This document shows, piece by piece, positions 8,365 through 16,105 of a DNA stretch of 64,000 nucleotides (position 1 is the first letter of the stretch; each line of letters begins with the position of its first letter). The notes under the pieces were generated by a model, which was not told the DNA's origin, did no database searches, and saw only the letters and a program-made list of their open reading frames with translations. Made by a program: the position numbers and the translations under genes. Origin of the DNA: JANPPS01 sp964242575 (lineage in GTDB: Bacteria; Pseudomonadota; Alphaproteobacteria; Acetobacterales; Acetobacteraceae); contig CAXTCN010000015.1 of assembly GCA_964242575.1 (NCBI GenBank), positions 1 through 64,000 of the forward strand. The letters are read 5' to 3'.

Positions 8365-8379
8365 GCAACGGCCGTGCCA
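8365..8379 (-). promoter_or_regulatory. sigma-54 (-24/-12) promoter for adh
   Basis: The minus strand reads TGGCACGGCCGTTGC followed by G. This matches TGGCACG-N4-TTGC exactly in the conserved blocks, with GG and GC at the right distance. It is about 45 bases upstream of the adh GTG start. A second, independent sigma-54 promoter in the same locus makes coordinate control with mimABCD likely. Confidence 0.8.
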
Positions 8380-8428
8380 GCCAGTAACCCGTTGACTTTG
8401 CTTGGCCGCGGCGGGACTGCTGTTCCAT

Positions 8429-8471
8429 TGTCCAACACGTGCGACATGCGGCAATGTTCCGTTCCTGAACA
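8429..8471 (-). promoter_or_regulatory. candidate activator sites upstream of the adh promoter
   Basis: Two dyads lie upstream of the adh -24/-12 element: TGTC-N10-GACA at 8429-8446 and TGTTC-N7-GAACA at 8455-8471. They resemble, but are not identical to, the two TGTC-N9-GACA sites before mimA. Their centres are about 65 and 90 bases from the promoter, and they also lie just before the activator gene, so they might serve autoregulation. Confidence 0.5.
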
Positions 8472-8554
8472 CTTGCGCCGTCTTGCGAATACGGCGCTGG
8501 CGTTGGCCGTGACAGGCGCGTTACCGTGCCCGCCCAGGACCATGGGGAGGCGTC

Positions 8555-10375
8555 ATGCTGCTATCGGCGGACGACCGGCTCGGCCGGGCGCGGATCGTGC
8601 TGGAACGGCGCGGGCAGGCGGCGCAGGACCTGCTGCCGCGCCCCATCGCCGAAAGCTGGGAGCGGTGCCTGGCCGCCGGCCTCGACCCGCAGCGCCCGCC
8701 GCCGCTGTCGGCCGCGACTGCCCGCGCCGTGCAGCGCGCCCGCGAGCAGGCCGCCGTGCTGCGCCGCCTCGCGCTCGTTGAGATGGAGAGCCTGTATCAC
8801 CAGATCGCCGGCACCAACTTCATGATCGCCTTGGCCGCGCCGGACGGGATGCTGCTGGACACCATTTGCGACAGCAGCTTCAGCGATACCGCCCGCGCCG
8901 CCTCCATCCAGCCGGGCATGCTGTGGAACGAGGCGCAGTGCGGCACCAACGCGCTCGGCACCGTGGCGCAGACCGGCCAGGCCGTCACGGTGCACGGCGG
9001 CGAGCACTTTTTTGGCCGCTACGGCGGATTGACCTGCACCGCGGTGCCGGTATTCGGCGCCGACGGCGCGCTGGCCGGCGTGCTCGACGCCTCGTCCGAC
9101 TGCCGGTCCCGCCAGCAGCACACGCACGCGCTGGTGTCGATGGCGGCGACGCAGATCGAGAACGGGTTGCTGCGTGAGCGCCACCAGGGCGATGTCATTA
9201 TCGCCTTCCACAGCCGCGCCGAGTTCCTGCACACATTGAGCGCCGGGCTGCTGGCGCTGGACCGGGACGGGATGGTGCTGGCCGCCAACGCCCGCGCCCG
9301 GTTCCTGTTGCAAGGCCTGCCGGCGGTGCGCGGCCGGCGGTTCCATGACCTGTTCCGCACCAGCTTCGACGCCCTGCTGCACGCTGTCCGCGACGAGTGC
9401 CAACGCTTGGAGGACCGGGTGGGCAGCGCGTTCGCCGCCAAGCTGGAGACCTCCCCGCGCCCCCGCGCCATCGCGGTCCCCGCGCCGCCCGCCGTGTCCG
9501 GCTTCGTGGCCAACGACCCGGCCGTCGCCGCCGCACTGCGCCAGGTCGAGGCCGCGGCCCCGCGCACGCTGCCCATCCTGATCCGCGGCGCAACCGGCAC
9601 CGGCAAGGAGCAACTCGCCCGCCACGCGCACAAGGCCAGCGGCCGGGGCGGCGCGTTCGTGGCGGTGAACTGCGCCGCGGTGCCGGACACGTTGGTTGAG
9701 GCCGAGCTGTTCGGCCACGCCGACGGGGCGTTCACCGGCGCGCGGCGCGGCGGCGCGCCTGGCTTGGTGCAGGGCGCCGACGGCGGCACGCTGTTCCTGG
9801 ACGAGATCGGCGACATGCGGGTGGCGCTGCAATCGGTGCTGCTGCGTCTGCTGGACGACTGGACCGTGCGCCCGGTCGGCGGCGGCCGGCCGCGCACGGT
9901 GGACGTGCTGCTGGTGGCCGCGACCAACGTGGATCTGGACCAGGCCGTCGCCGCCGGCCGGTTCCGCGCGGACCTGCTGTACCGCATCAACACGGTGGAC
10001 GTGACCCTGCCGCCGCTGCACGCCCGCACGGACTTCGAGGCCGTGGCGCAGCACCTGCTGGCCCGCGTCGCGCCCAACGCGCGCCTGCTGCCCGAAGCCG
10101 CCGCCGCACTGGCGGAACGTCCCTGGCCCGGCAACGCCCGCGAGCTGCGCAGCGTGCTGACCCGGCTTACGCTCGCCGATCCCGGGCGCATTATCGACTT
10201 GGCGGCGGTGGACGGCATGGATATTGCCGCGGTTCCGCGCAGCCTGCGGGCCATGCAGGCGGAGCGCGTGCGGGCGGTGCACCAACAGGTGGACCGCAAC
10301 GTGGCCGAAACCGCGCGCCGGCTCAGCGTGTCGCGCAACACGGTTTACCGGGCGCTGCGTGGGGTTGGAGGGTAG
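8555..10375 (+). CDS. sigma-54-dependent transcriptional activator, AcoR/MimR type
   Basis: The protein has 606 aa. A GAF-type sensory region spans about residues 70-205 (SFSDTARAASIQPGMLWNE, AQCGTNALGTV). A PAS-like linker is at about 220-300. The AAA+ domain has Walker A GATGTGKE (345-352), the sigma-54-contacting loop GAFTGA (391-396) and Walker B LFLDE (413-417). A Fis-type helix-turn-helix ends the protein (VAETARRLSVSRNTVYRAL). The ATG at 8555 follows GGGGAGG by four bases. It is divergent from adh, and both alkane-oxidation promoters in the locus are sigma-54 type, so it is the probable activator of both. The inducer, perhaps propane-derived, is inferred. Confidence 0.92.
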   Translation: MLLSADDRLGRARIVLERRGQAAQDLLPRPIAESWERCLAAGLDPQRPPPLSAATARAVQRAREQAAVLRRLALVEMESLYHQIAGTNFMIALAAPDGMLLDTICDSSFSDTARAASIQPGMLWNEAQCGTNALGTVAQTGQAVTVHGGEHFFGRYGGLTCTAVPVFGADGALAGVLDASSDCRSRQQHTHALVSMAATQIENGLLRERHQGDVIIAFHSRAEFLHTLSAGLLALDRDGMVLAANARARFLLQGLPAVRGRRFHDLFRTSFDALLHAVRDECQRLEDRVGSAFAAKLETSPRPRAIAVPAPPAVSGFVANDPAVAAALRQVEAAAPRTLPILIRGATGTGKEQLARHAHKASGRGGAFVAVNCAAVPDTLVEAELFGHADGAFTGARRGGAPGLVQGADGGTLFLDEIGDMRVALQSVLLRLLDDWTVRPVGGGRPRTVDVLLVAATNVDLDQAVAAGRFRADLLYRINTVDVTLPPLHARTDFEAVAQHLLARVAPNARLLPEAAAALAERPWPGNARELRSVLTRLTLADPGRIIDLAAVDGMDIAAVPRSLRAMQAERVRAVHQQVDRNVAETARRLSVSRNTVYRALRGVGG

Positions 10376-10435
10376 GCCGGCACTTGGTGGGCCAGCCCTA
10401 GCGTCGCAGCGGGCCGATGGCGTAGGTTGCCCGGC

Positions 10436-10716
10436 ATGGCCATTTTCGCCGTTATCGTTCAAGCCGGCGCGGGCGGAGACAGCCTGGCCGCCGCTGTGCG
10501 CCAGCATTTCGGGGGCGCCAACTTCCAGCTTGACGGGACCAGGGCTGGCTGGTGGCTGCCAGAGGCGCCGCAAAGGAAGTCTCCGACACGCTCGGCATCA
10601 CGGACGGCGCGGCTGGGGCAGCCCTGGTGTTCGAGGTGGCGTCCTACTTCGGCCGGGCCAATCCGAATATCTGGTCGTGGATTAAGGACAACTGGGACGC
10701 GGGCAAGCATGGCTGA
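10436..10716 (+). pseudogene. frameshifted small protein gene of unknown function
   Basis: An ATG at 10436 opens MAIFAVIVQAGAGGDSLAAAV. Near 10535-10552 sense passes to another frame, where WLVAARGAAKEVSDTLGI and VASYFGRANPNIWSWIKDNWD continue to a TGA at 10714-10716. The two halves make a coherent protein of about 93 aa if one base is missing near the GGGACC run. Small proteins with the AKG/AKEVSD-LGI and SYFGRA-IW-WIK pattern occur in many proteobacteria, but I cannot give a function. It could be a true null or a sequencing indel. The stop overlaps the ATG of the next gene. Confidence 0.6.
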
Positions 10717-11059
10717 GCAGCCTGGCAATGGGTCGCAAGACCCTGTGCCGCCCAGCGTTTTCGCTTTGGCGACGCCCAAGAGGCCTCGCTCGTACGCCGA
10801 GTTGTCGCACGACGAAGCCATGGCGGAAATTCGTGGTTTGCTGGCCAAACTGCGGAGCGCGTTCAGGGAGGTGGCTACCAAGGTGGACGCACAAGAGCGG
10901 TCTGCATCGGAAACCAGGGAGACGCTTCGCCAGTTAGCGCCCAGGATTAAGGATATTGCCAGTTTCATCAAGCATCGAGCGCCCGCGCTCGCGGACAAGG
11001 CCGATCTCGTAGGACTGACAGCCGAGTTGCGGGCAGAGATCGAAAAGCGTCCCACGTGA
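10709..11059 (+). CDS. small coiled-coil protein of unknown function
   Basis: The protein has 116 aa, starting at the ATG at 10709 that overlaps the stop of the preceding broken gene. After a Pro-rich start (to about residue 30) it is nearly all predicted helix rich in Glu, Arg, Lys and Ala, with the terminal block ADKADLVGLTAELRAEIEKRPT. No signal peptide or enzyme motif is seen. No good ribosome site precedes it, so coupling to the upstream gene is likely. Its ending resembles small coiled-coil proteins paired with the preceding family. The function is unknown. Confidence 0.6.
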   Translation: MAEQPGNGSQDPVPPSVFALATPKRPRSYAELSHDEAMAEIRGLLAKLRSAFREVATKVDAQERSASETRETLRQLAPRIKDIASFIKHRAPALADKADLVGLTAELRAEIEKRPT

Positions 11060-11077
11060 CGGCAGGCCGTGCTGGAC

Positions 11078-11140
11078 ATGGCTTGGGTGTTCGGATTGAT
11101 AGCCGCCGCGGTCGCGTTTGGAAGCCGGGCTGCCCGCTGA
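11078..11140 (+). CDS. possible 20-aa membrane peptide
   Basis: ATG at 11078 opens MAWVFGLIAAAVAFGSRAAR and stops at 11138-11140. It is a single hydrophobic stretch followed by arginines, as in tiny membrane proteins, and lies 18 bases after the coiled-coil gene. The ribosome site is poor, and chance is a fair alternative. Confidence 0.2.
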   Translation: MAWVFGLIAAAVAFGSRAAR

Positions 11141-11157
11141 GCGGCCTGGCCGCACCC

Positions 11158-11517
11158 TCAAAGCCGGATAACCCCCAGCCGCGCCGCGTGCGCCACCGCG
11201 TCGGTGCGGCCGGTCGCGTCCAGCTTGTCCAGCAGTGACCGCACATGGAACTTGGCGGTGTGGACCGAGATGCCGAGACGCCGTGCCACCAGCTTGTTGG
11301 ACGCGCCTTCGGCCAGCAAAGCCAGCACCTCGGCCTCGCGCGGGGTCAGGCCGATTGTCTCGTCCGGGAACCCGGGCCGGTCCGTCGTGAGCGTCGCGTC
11401 GGCTGGCTCCCCGGCGGCGGCCAGGCGCAGGCCCGGCACGTCGGACAGCAGCGCCGCCAGCCGGTCGGCGAGGTCCGGGTCCGCGACGGCCAGGGCAATG
11501 ATGATCGGGTCGGTCAC
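11158..11517 (-). CDS. LuxR-type (GerE) regulator with truncated receiver
   Basis: The protein has 119 aa. The C-terminal half is a NarL/LuxR helix-turn-helix (LTPREAEVLALLAEGASNKLVARRLGIS, then VHTAKFHVRSLLDKL). The N-terminal ~55 residues resemble only the beginning of a receiver domain and lack the phosphorylatable Asp region, so control by a histidine kinase is unlikely. The start is GTG at 11517, eight bases after the HtrA-like gene, so they form a two-gene operon. The targets are unknown; a link to the HtrA-like partner is inference. Confidence 0.82.
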   Translation of the reverse strand: MTDPIIIALAVADPDLADRLAALLSDVPGLRLAAAGEPADATLTTDRPGFPDETIGLTPREAEVLALLAEGASNKLVARRLGISVHTAKFHVRSLLDKLDATGRTDAVAHAARLGVIRL

Positions 11518-11525
11518 GCGCCCGC

Positions 11526-12401
11526 TTACGCCTGCGGCCGCTCCGCCACCGTCAGCCGGACCTCCAACGGCTGCCCGGCCCGATGCACGGACACCGCGAT
11601 CGTCGTGCCCACGCTGTCGGGGCCGAGCGCCCGCAGCAGCGCCTGCACGCTCTCGACCGGGCGTCCGTTCCAGGCGGTGATCACGTCGCCCTGGCGGAGG
11701 CCGGCCGTGGCGCCGGGGCCGCCAGCCTCGACGCCCATCACCATCGCGCCGTGGCCGCCGGCATCGAGCCGGACCGGTTGCAGCATCAGCCCGAGGTAGC
11801 CGCGGGCGACGCGCCCGTGCGCTTCTAGCCGCGCTGCCACCCGCTCGACCGTCGCGGCCGGGATCACCAGCACGCGACGCCGCGGCCCGAACACCGCCAT
11901 GCCGACAATGCGCCCGGCGGCGTCCAGCACCGGCCCGCCCTCGGACTGGCGCCGCAGCATGAGGTCCAGCTCGATGCGCGCGTCGATGGCGCCGCCGCGC
12001 ATGCTGCGCCAGGCCGCGCCCACGAAGGCTACGGACCCCAAGGCCGCGACCGGCGCGCCGTCGTCCGCGCCGAGCGCCACCACCAGCGCGCCTGCCGTGA
12101 CCGTGGCGGGCAGAAGCGGCGCGGGCGGCGCGGGGGCGGGGCCAATGCGCAGCAGGGCCACGTCGGTGCTCGGGTCGCGCCCGGCGATGGTGGCAGTGGC
12201 GCGCTCGCCGCCGGGCAGGATGACGGCCACCTCGCCTTCGTCGGCCAGCGCCTCGTCTGCGGTGACGACTAGGCCTGGTTTCCAGATGAAGCCGCTGGAC
12301 CGTGCGCGGCGGGAGTGGACCGCGACCACGCCAGGCGCGGCGCGGGCGACAAGGCCGGACAGCGCGGTGGACAGTGCCTCAAGGGTCGTGGGATCGGACA
12401 T
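11526..12401 (-). CDS. HtrA-like PDZ protein lacking catalytic His and Ser (pseudoprotease)
   Basis: The protein has 291 aa: a trypsin-like domain (about 20-190) and a C-terminal PDZ domain (about 195-285, with GLRQGDVITAWNGRPV). The order matches HtrA/DegP, but the catalytic His position in VTNNHV is Glu50 (VVTADEAL) and the Ser before GGP is Glu154 (QSEGGPV). Asp80 in DPSTDVALLRI remains. It should therefore not cleave peptides and may bind them. There is no signal peptide, so it is cytoplasmic as read. ATG at 12401 lies five bases after GGAGG. The downstream LuxR-type gene is in the same operon. Confidence 0.85.
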   Translation of the reverse strand: MSDPTTLEALSTALSGLVARAAPGVVAVHSRRARSSGFIWKPGLVVTADEALADEGEVAVILPGGERATATIAGRDPSTDVALLRIGPAPAPPAPLLPATVTAGALVVALGADDGAPVAALGSVAFVGAAWRSMRGGAIDARIELDLMLRRQSEGGPVLDAAGRIVGMAVFGPRRRVLVIPAATVERVAARLEAHGRVARGYLGLMLQPVRLDAGGHGAMVMGVEAGGPGATAGLRQGDVITAWNGRPVESVQALLRALGPDSVGTTIAVSVHRAGQPLEVRLTVAERPQA

Positions 12402-12545
12402 GGGAGCCTCCTGCATGGCCTTAATGTGCGGACGGGCCGGCGGCTTCTCTACTGCCCGGGTGGGCAGGAATAGAGCGGTCCGGACCACTGGACTTTCTGG
12501 CGCAGGCGGTGAAAGTCTGGCCGCCATTTTAAGGGGATTGCTCTC

Positions 12546-14417
12546 ATGGCAGCACAGCAGGACGGTTCCGGCACGCAAGGCGGTTTGCCGCTCACCTCGG
12601 TCGGCAGCAGCCCCGACGCGCTGCTGGCGGACTGGGGCCGGCTGTTTGCGGGCGCGGGCGGCGAGGCCGGCGCGCCCGGGATTACGCCCGACTATACCAA
12701 GGCGTTGGCGCAAAGCCCGATGCTGACGACTATCGACCAGATGTGGAACGCGAACCCGCTGCACCAGGTGATCCCGGTTGACTGGGCCGGGGTCTCGCAC
12801 GCGCTCCGGGTGGTGTGGCTGCGCTCGCTCAGCGACCCTGGCCGCGCGATGGCGCTGGCGGCGGAGTTCAACGCCAACGCGCTGCGCTTCGCCATGGAGG
12901 CGTGGAACGACGCGGCCCAGCGCTGGTGGGGCGCAGCGCCCGGCAGCAGCGCCAAGCCGGGCGCCGACAAGCGGTTCGCTGCGCCGGAGTGGCAGGACAA
13001 CCCGGCGTTCCGCATCCTGCGGGACCTCTACCTGCTGGCGTCCGACAGCCTGCTGCGCAACGCCGGGACGGAGGGGATGGACTCGGCCGAGCAGCAGCGC
13101 ATCAACTTCCACCTGCGCCAGTTCGTGGACGCGATGAGCCCGTCATTGATGCTGTTCTCCAACCCGGTCGCGTTGCGCCGCGCCGTGGAGACCGGCGGGG
13201 CGAGCGTCGCGGACGGGATGCGCAACCTGATGGGCGACCTACAGGCCGGCAAGCTCAGTATGGTGGACGCGACCGCCTTCGCGCCGGGCCGGAACCTGGC
13301 TTTGACGCCGGGCAAGGTGGTGCTTCGCAACAAGTTGATCGAGCTGATCCAGTACTCGCCCACCACGCCGGACGTGCACGCGACGCCGCTGCTGATTTTG
13401 CCGCCGTGGATCAACAAGTTCTACATCCTGGACATGCAGCCCAAGAACAGCATGGTCCGTTACTTGGTGGAACAGGGCTTCACCGTGTTCGTGGTGTCTT
13501 GGAAAAACCCGGACGCCTCGATGGAGGGCACCACCATCGAGGATTACATGCACCTCGGCCCGCTGGCGGCCAGCGACGCGATCCGCGACATCACCGGCAG
13601 CAAAGCCGTGAACGTGATGGGCTACTGCATCGGCGGCACTCTGCTGGCCATGACGCTGGCGTGGCTCGCGCGGAAGGGGGACGACCGGTTCGGCGCGGCC
13701 ACCTTCGTGGTGTCGTTGCAGGATTTCAGCCGGGTCGGCGACAGCGCCGTGTTCTCGGACGAGACGGCGATCAACCTGATCGAGCAGCAGATGCTGCAAC
13801 GCGGCTACCTCGACAGCCGCGAGATGTCCAACATGTTCAACCTGCTGCGCTCGAACGACCTGATTTGGTCGAACGTGGTGAACAACTACCTGCTGGGCCA
13901 GAAGCCGCCGGCGTTCGACCTGCTGTACTGGAACAGCGACGGGACGCGCATGGCGCGGGCGGCGCATACTTGGTACCTGCGCAACACGTACCTGGAGAAC
14001 AACCTTGTTACGCCCGGCAAGGTCCATCTGGACAACGAGCCGCTGGACCTCGGCCAGATCAAGCTGGATGTCTACGCGGTCGGCGCGGAGAAGGACCATA
14101 TCGTGCCGTGGGAGGGCGCATGGCGGGTCACGCAACTGGTCGGCAGCACAGTGCGCTATGTCCTGGCGTCAAGCGGCCACATCGCCGGCATCATTAACCC
14201 GCCCGGCGGCAAGGGCACATACTGGACCAACGAGACGCCCGCGGACACGTCGGACGCCTGGCGCGAGGCCGCAGCCAAGCACGACGGAAGTTGGTGGACG
14301 GACTGGGTCGCCTGGCTGCAGCCGCGGTCCGGGGCGCGCGTGCCGCCGCCGCCCATGGGCAGCAAAGCGCACCCGCCGCTCGATGACGCGCCGGGGCTTT
14401 ATGTCCTGGAGACCTGA
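12546..14417 (+). CDS. phaC: class I poly(3-hydroxyalkanoate) synthase
   Basis: The 623-aa protein polymerises hydroxyacyl-CoA into PHA granules. The N-terminal domain (MLTTIDQMWNANPLHQVIPVDWAG) is typical of class I PhaC. The lipase-like box is GYCIGG with nucleophile Cys361; the catalytic Asp lies in GAEKDHIVPW and the His in SSGHIAG. Length is normal for class I. The ATG at 12546 follows AAGGGG by nine bases. It stands alone, divergent from the HtrA-like gene, and its end overlaps the convergent ModE-like gene by 19 bases. No PhaA, PhaB or phasin gene is nearby. Confidence 0.95.
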   Translation: MAAQQDGSGTQGGLPLTSVGSSPDALLADWGRLFAGAGGEAGAPGITPDYTKALAQSPMLTTIDQMWNANPLHQVIPVDWAGVSHALRVVWLRSLSDPGRAMALAAEFNANALRFAMEAWNDAAQRWWGAAPGSSAKPGADKRFAAPEWQDNPAFRILRDLYLLASDSLLRNAGTEGMDSAEQQRINFHLRQFVDAMSPSLMLFSNPVALRRAVETGGASVADGMRNLMGDLQAGKLSMVDATAFAPGRNLALTPGKVVLRNKLIELIQYSPTTPDVHATPLLILPPWINKFYILDMQPKNSMVRYLVEQGFTVFVVSWKNPDASMEGTTIEDYMHLGPLAASDAIRDITGSKAVNVMGYCIGGTLLAMTLAWLARKGDDRFGAATFVVSLQDFSRVGDSAVFSDETAINLIEQQMLQRGYLDSREMSNMFNLLRSNDLIWSNVVNNYLLGQKPPAFDLLYWNSDGTRMARAAHTWYLRNTYLENNLVTPGKVHLDNEPLDLGQIKLDVYAVGAEKDHIVPWEGAWRVTQLVGSTVRYVLASSGHIAGIINPPGGKGTYWTNETPADTSDAWREAAAKHDGSWWTDWVAWLQPRSGARVPPPPMGSKAHPPLDDAPGLYVLET

Positions 14418-14761
14418 GCCGGCGCCGTTGCAAGGGTCGTCTCCAGATGGGCCAGGCGCCAGGCCAGGGCGTCGTGCGCCTCCCGTTCCATGGCGCGGTA
14501 GCAGGCGACCAGCTCGGTCCCGAATGGCGTCAGGGTGGCCCCGCCGCCGCCGGCCCCGCCGCCCCGCGCCGCGACGACCGGCTCGCGGAAAGTCCGGTTC
14601 AGCGCATCCACCAGCAGCCAGGCCCGGCGATAGCTCATGTTCATGGCCCGGCCGGCCGCCGAGATCGACCCCGTCTCGCCCACCAGCTCCAACAGCCGCA
14701 CCTTGCCCGGGCCGAGCGCCCGGCCCTCGTCGAAATCGATGCGCAGCACCAGCCTGGCCAT
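14399..14761 (-). CDS. ModE-like winged-helix DNA-binding protein without molybdate-binding domains
   Basis: The protein has 120 aa and is a LysR-type winged helix of the ModE family (LELVGETGSISAAGRAMNMSYRRAWLLVDALNRTF). Full-length ModE carries two C-terminal Mop domains that bind molybdate; here the protein ends after the DNA-binding part. A free-standing molbindin is encoded at 17190-17396 in the divergent operon, and a ModE-like operator lies between the two units. The glycine run near residues 75-85 is a linker. It probably regulates the molybdate operon, but direct molybdate sensing by this chain is not expected. Confidence 0.85.
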   Translation of the reverse strand: MARLVLRIDFDEGRALGPGKVRLLELVGETGSISAAGRAMNMSYRRAWLLVDALNRTFREPVVAARGGGAGGGGATLTPFGTELVACYRAMEREAHDALAWRLAHLETTLATAPAQVSRT

Positions 14762-14812
14762 GACGGCAGCCTACCACCGCACGCGGGCGCTTGCATTTAT
14801 TGCTGGCGCATT

Positions 14813-14836
14813 CGTTATATCCCATGGAATATGACG
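14813..14836. promoter_or_regulatory. ModE-like operator
   Basis: CGTTATAT, eight bases, then ATATGACG form an inverted repeat with one mismatch in eight-base arms. ModE boxes are built on the same CGTTATAT/ATATAACG arms. It sits in the gap between the ModE-like gene and the molybdate operon, about 26 bases before the first forward start and 51 before the reverse one, so it could control both directions. Confidence 0.65.
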
Positions 14837-14861
14837 CTCGTTTGCAGGCAGAGGCGTGGCG

Positions 14862-15263
14862 ATGGATGGCTCCCTGGACACGGCAGCGGCCGAGCTGGTT
14901 GGCGGATGGCTGACGACTTGGTCCGTCTCGCCGGACGGCAGCCGCGTGCGGCTCGGCTTCGCGGACAGAAAGGGTCGGCCCTATGGCCTCGACCTGCCGT
15001 TCGAGGCTGCGAGCGCCCTGCTGATGACCTTGCCGCGCATCCTGCAATCCGCGCTTGACGCGCGCCGGGACAGCAGCAGTCGCATCGTGCACCCGCTCGG
15101 CGCATGGCAGGTGGAGCAGGCGGCCGGGCGCCATGCGCTGATCCTCACACTCAAGACGCCGGACGGCTTCGGCGTGGCGTTCACACTCATGCCGGACGAG
15201 CTTGCGGCGATGGCGGAGGCCGGGCGGCACTCCTCGCCTGCGCCGCCGCGGGTGCTGAACTGA
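14862..15263 (+). CDS. conserved-looking hypothetical protein of the molybdate operon
   Basis: The protein has 133 aa and I recognise no domain. The reading MDGSLDTAAAELVGGWLTTW begins at ATG 14862, seven bases after AGAGG; a GTG at 14856 is too close to it. The chain is soluble, with no signal peptide or cysteines, and alternates strand-like and helical segments (HALILTLKTPDGFGVAFTLMPDELAAMAEAG). The stop overlaps the next start (TGATG), so it is translationally coupled to the ModA-like gene and is the first gene after the ModE-like operator. A role in molybdate handling is inferred only from position. Confidence 0.65.
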   Translation: MDGSLDTAAAELVGGWLTTWSVSPDGSRVRLGFADRKGRPYGLDLPFEAASALLMTLPRILQSALDARRDSSSRIVHPLGAWQVEQAAGRHALILTLKTPDGFGVAFTLMPDELAAMAEAGRHSSPAPPRVLN

Positions 15264-16105
15264 TGCGCGCCATTGTCCGCCGTGCCCTGCTTGGAACGGC
15301 CTTGCTCCTGCCGGGGACCGCGCCCGCCCTGGCGCAAGACGCGCCTGCGCCGCTGCGGGTCTATGCCGCGGGCAGCCTGACCCGGGCCTTCAACGCCTTG
15401 CTGGACGCGTTCGGCGCCCCGCCCGGCGTCGCCGCGCAGCCCACCTACGGCCCATCCGGCCTGCTGCGCGAGCGGCTGGAGCGGGGCGAGCCGGCGGACG
15501 TGTTCGCCTCCGCCGACATGGGGCAGCCGCGGCGCCTGGCCGACGCCGGCCGGGGCACGCCGGTGGTCATGTTCGCCCGCAACCGCCTGTGCGCGTTGGG
15601 CCGCGGCGCGCTCGGGCTGACGCAGGCCAACCTGCTGGACCGGCTGCTCGACCCCGCGGTCAAGCTGGCCACCTCCACCCCCGGCGCGGACCCGGGCGGG
15701 GACTACGCCTGGGCGGCGTTCGCCCGCGCCGACGCCGTGCGGCCCGGCGCCAAGGCCGTGCTGGAGGGCAAGGCGCAGCAGCTTGTGGGCGGCCCCGGCA
15801 TGGCGCCGCTGGTGCCGGGCCAGGGGCCGAGCGAGGGCGTGTTCCTGTCCGGCCGCGCCGATGTCATGCTGGGTTACTGCAGCGGCGTGGACACGGTGCG
15901 CGCCGCCGTGCCGGACATCGTGGGCGTCCCCCTGCCGCCGGAGCTGGAGGTGGGTCCGGCATACGGCCTGACGGTGCTGTCCGCCAACCCGGCCGGCGCC
16001 CGCTTCGCGTTGTTCGTGCTGTCCGAGCCGGGTCAGGCCATCCTGGCACGGCATGGCTTGGTCCCTGTGGCGTCGCAGGCGGAGCCGGCGGGAGCGCGGC
16101 CATGA
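15263..16105 (+). CDS. ModA-like molybdate/substrate-binding periplasmic protein (first copy)
   Basis: The protein has 280 aa with a Sec signal peptide ending at ALAQD near residue 25. It belongs to the periplasmic binding protein type 2 family of ModA (LRVYAAGSLTRAFNALLDAF, then PADVFASADMGQPRRLAD). It differs from the second copy in the operon and is closer to the ModA-like group annotated as substrate-binding domain proteins. It overlaps its neighbours on both sides (TGATG and ATGA). No permease or ATPase gene is adjacent, so it may act with a transporter elsewhere or serve as a sensor. Confidence 0.85.
   Translation: MRAIVRRALLGTALLLPGTAPALAQDAPAPLRVYAAGSLTRAFNALLDAFGAPPGVAAQPTYGPSGLLRERLERGEPADVFASADMGQPRRLADAGRGTPVVMFARNRLCALGRGALGLTQANLLDRLLDPAVKLATSTPGADPGGDYAWAAFARADAVRPGAKAVLEGKAQQLVGGPGMAPLVPGQGPSEGVFLSGRADVMLGYCSGVDTVRAAVPDIVGVPLPPELEVGPAYGLTVLSANPAGARFALFVLSEPGQAILARHGLVPVASQAEPAGARP

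Noticed and set aside
12477..12486. Perfect palindrome GGTCCGGACC upstream of phaC
   Set aside because: Ten-base palindromes of this composition arise often in such GC-rich DNA, and there is no second copy or partner.
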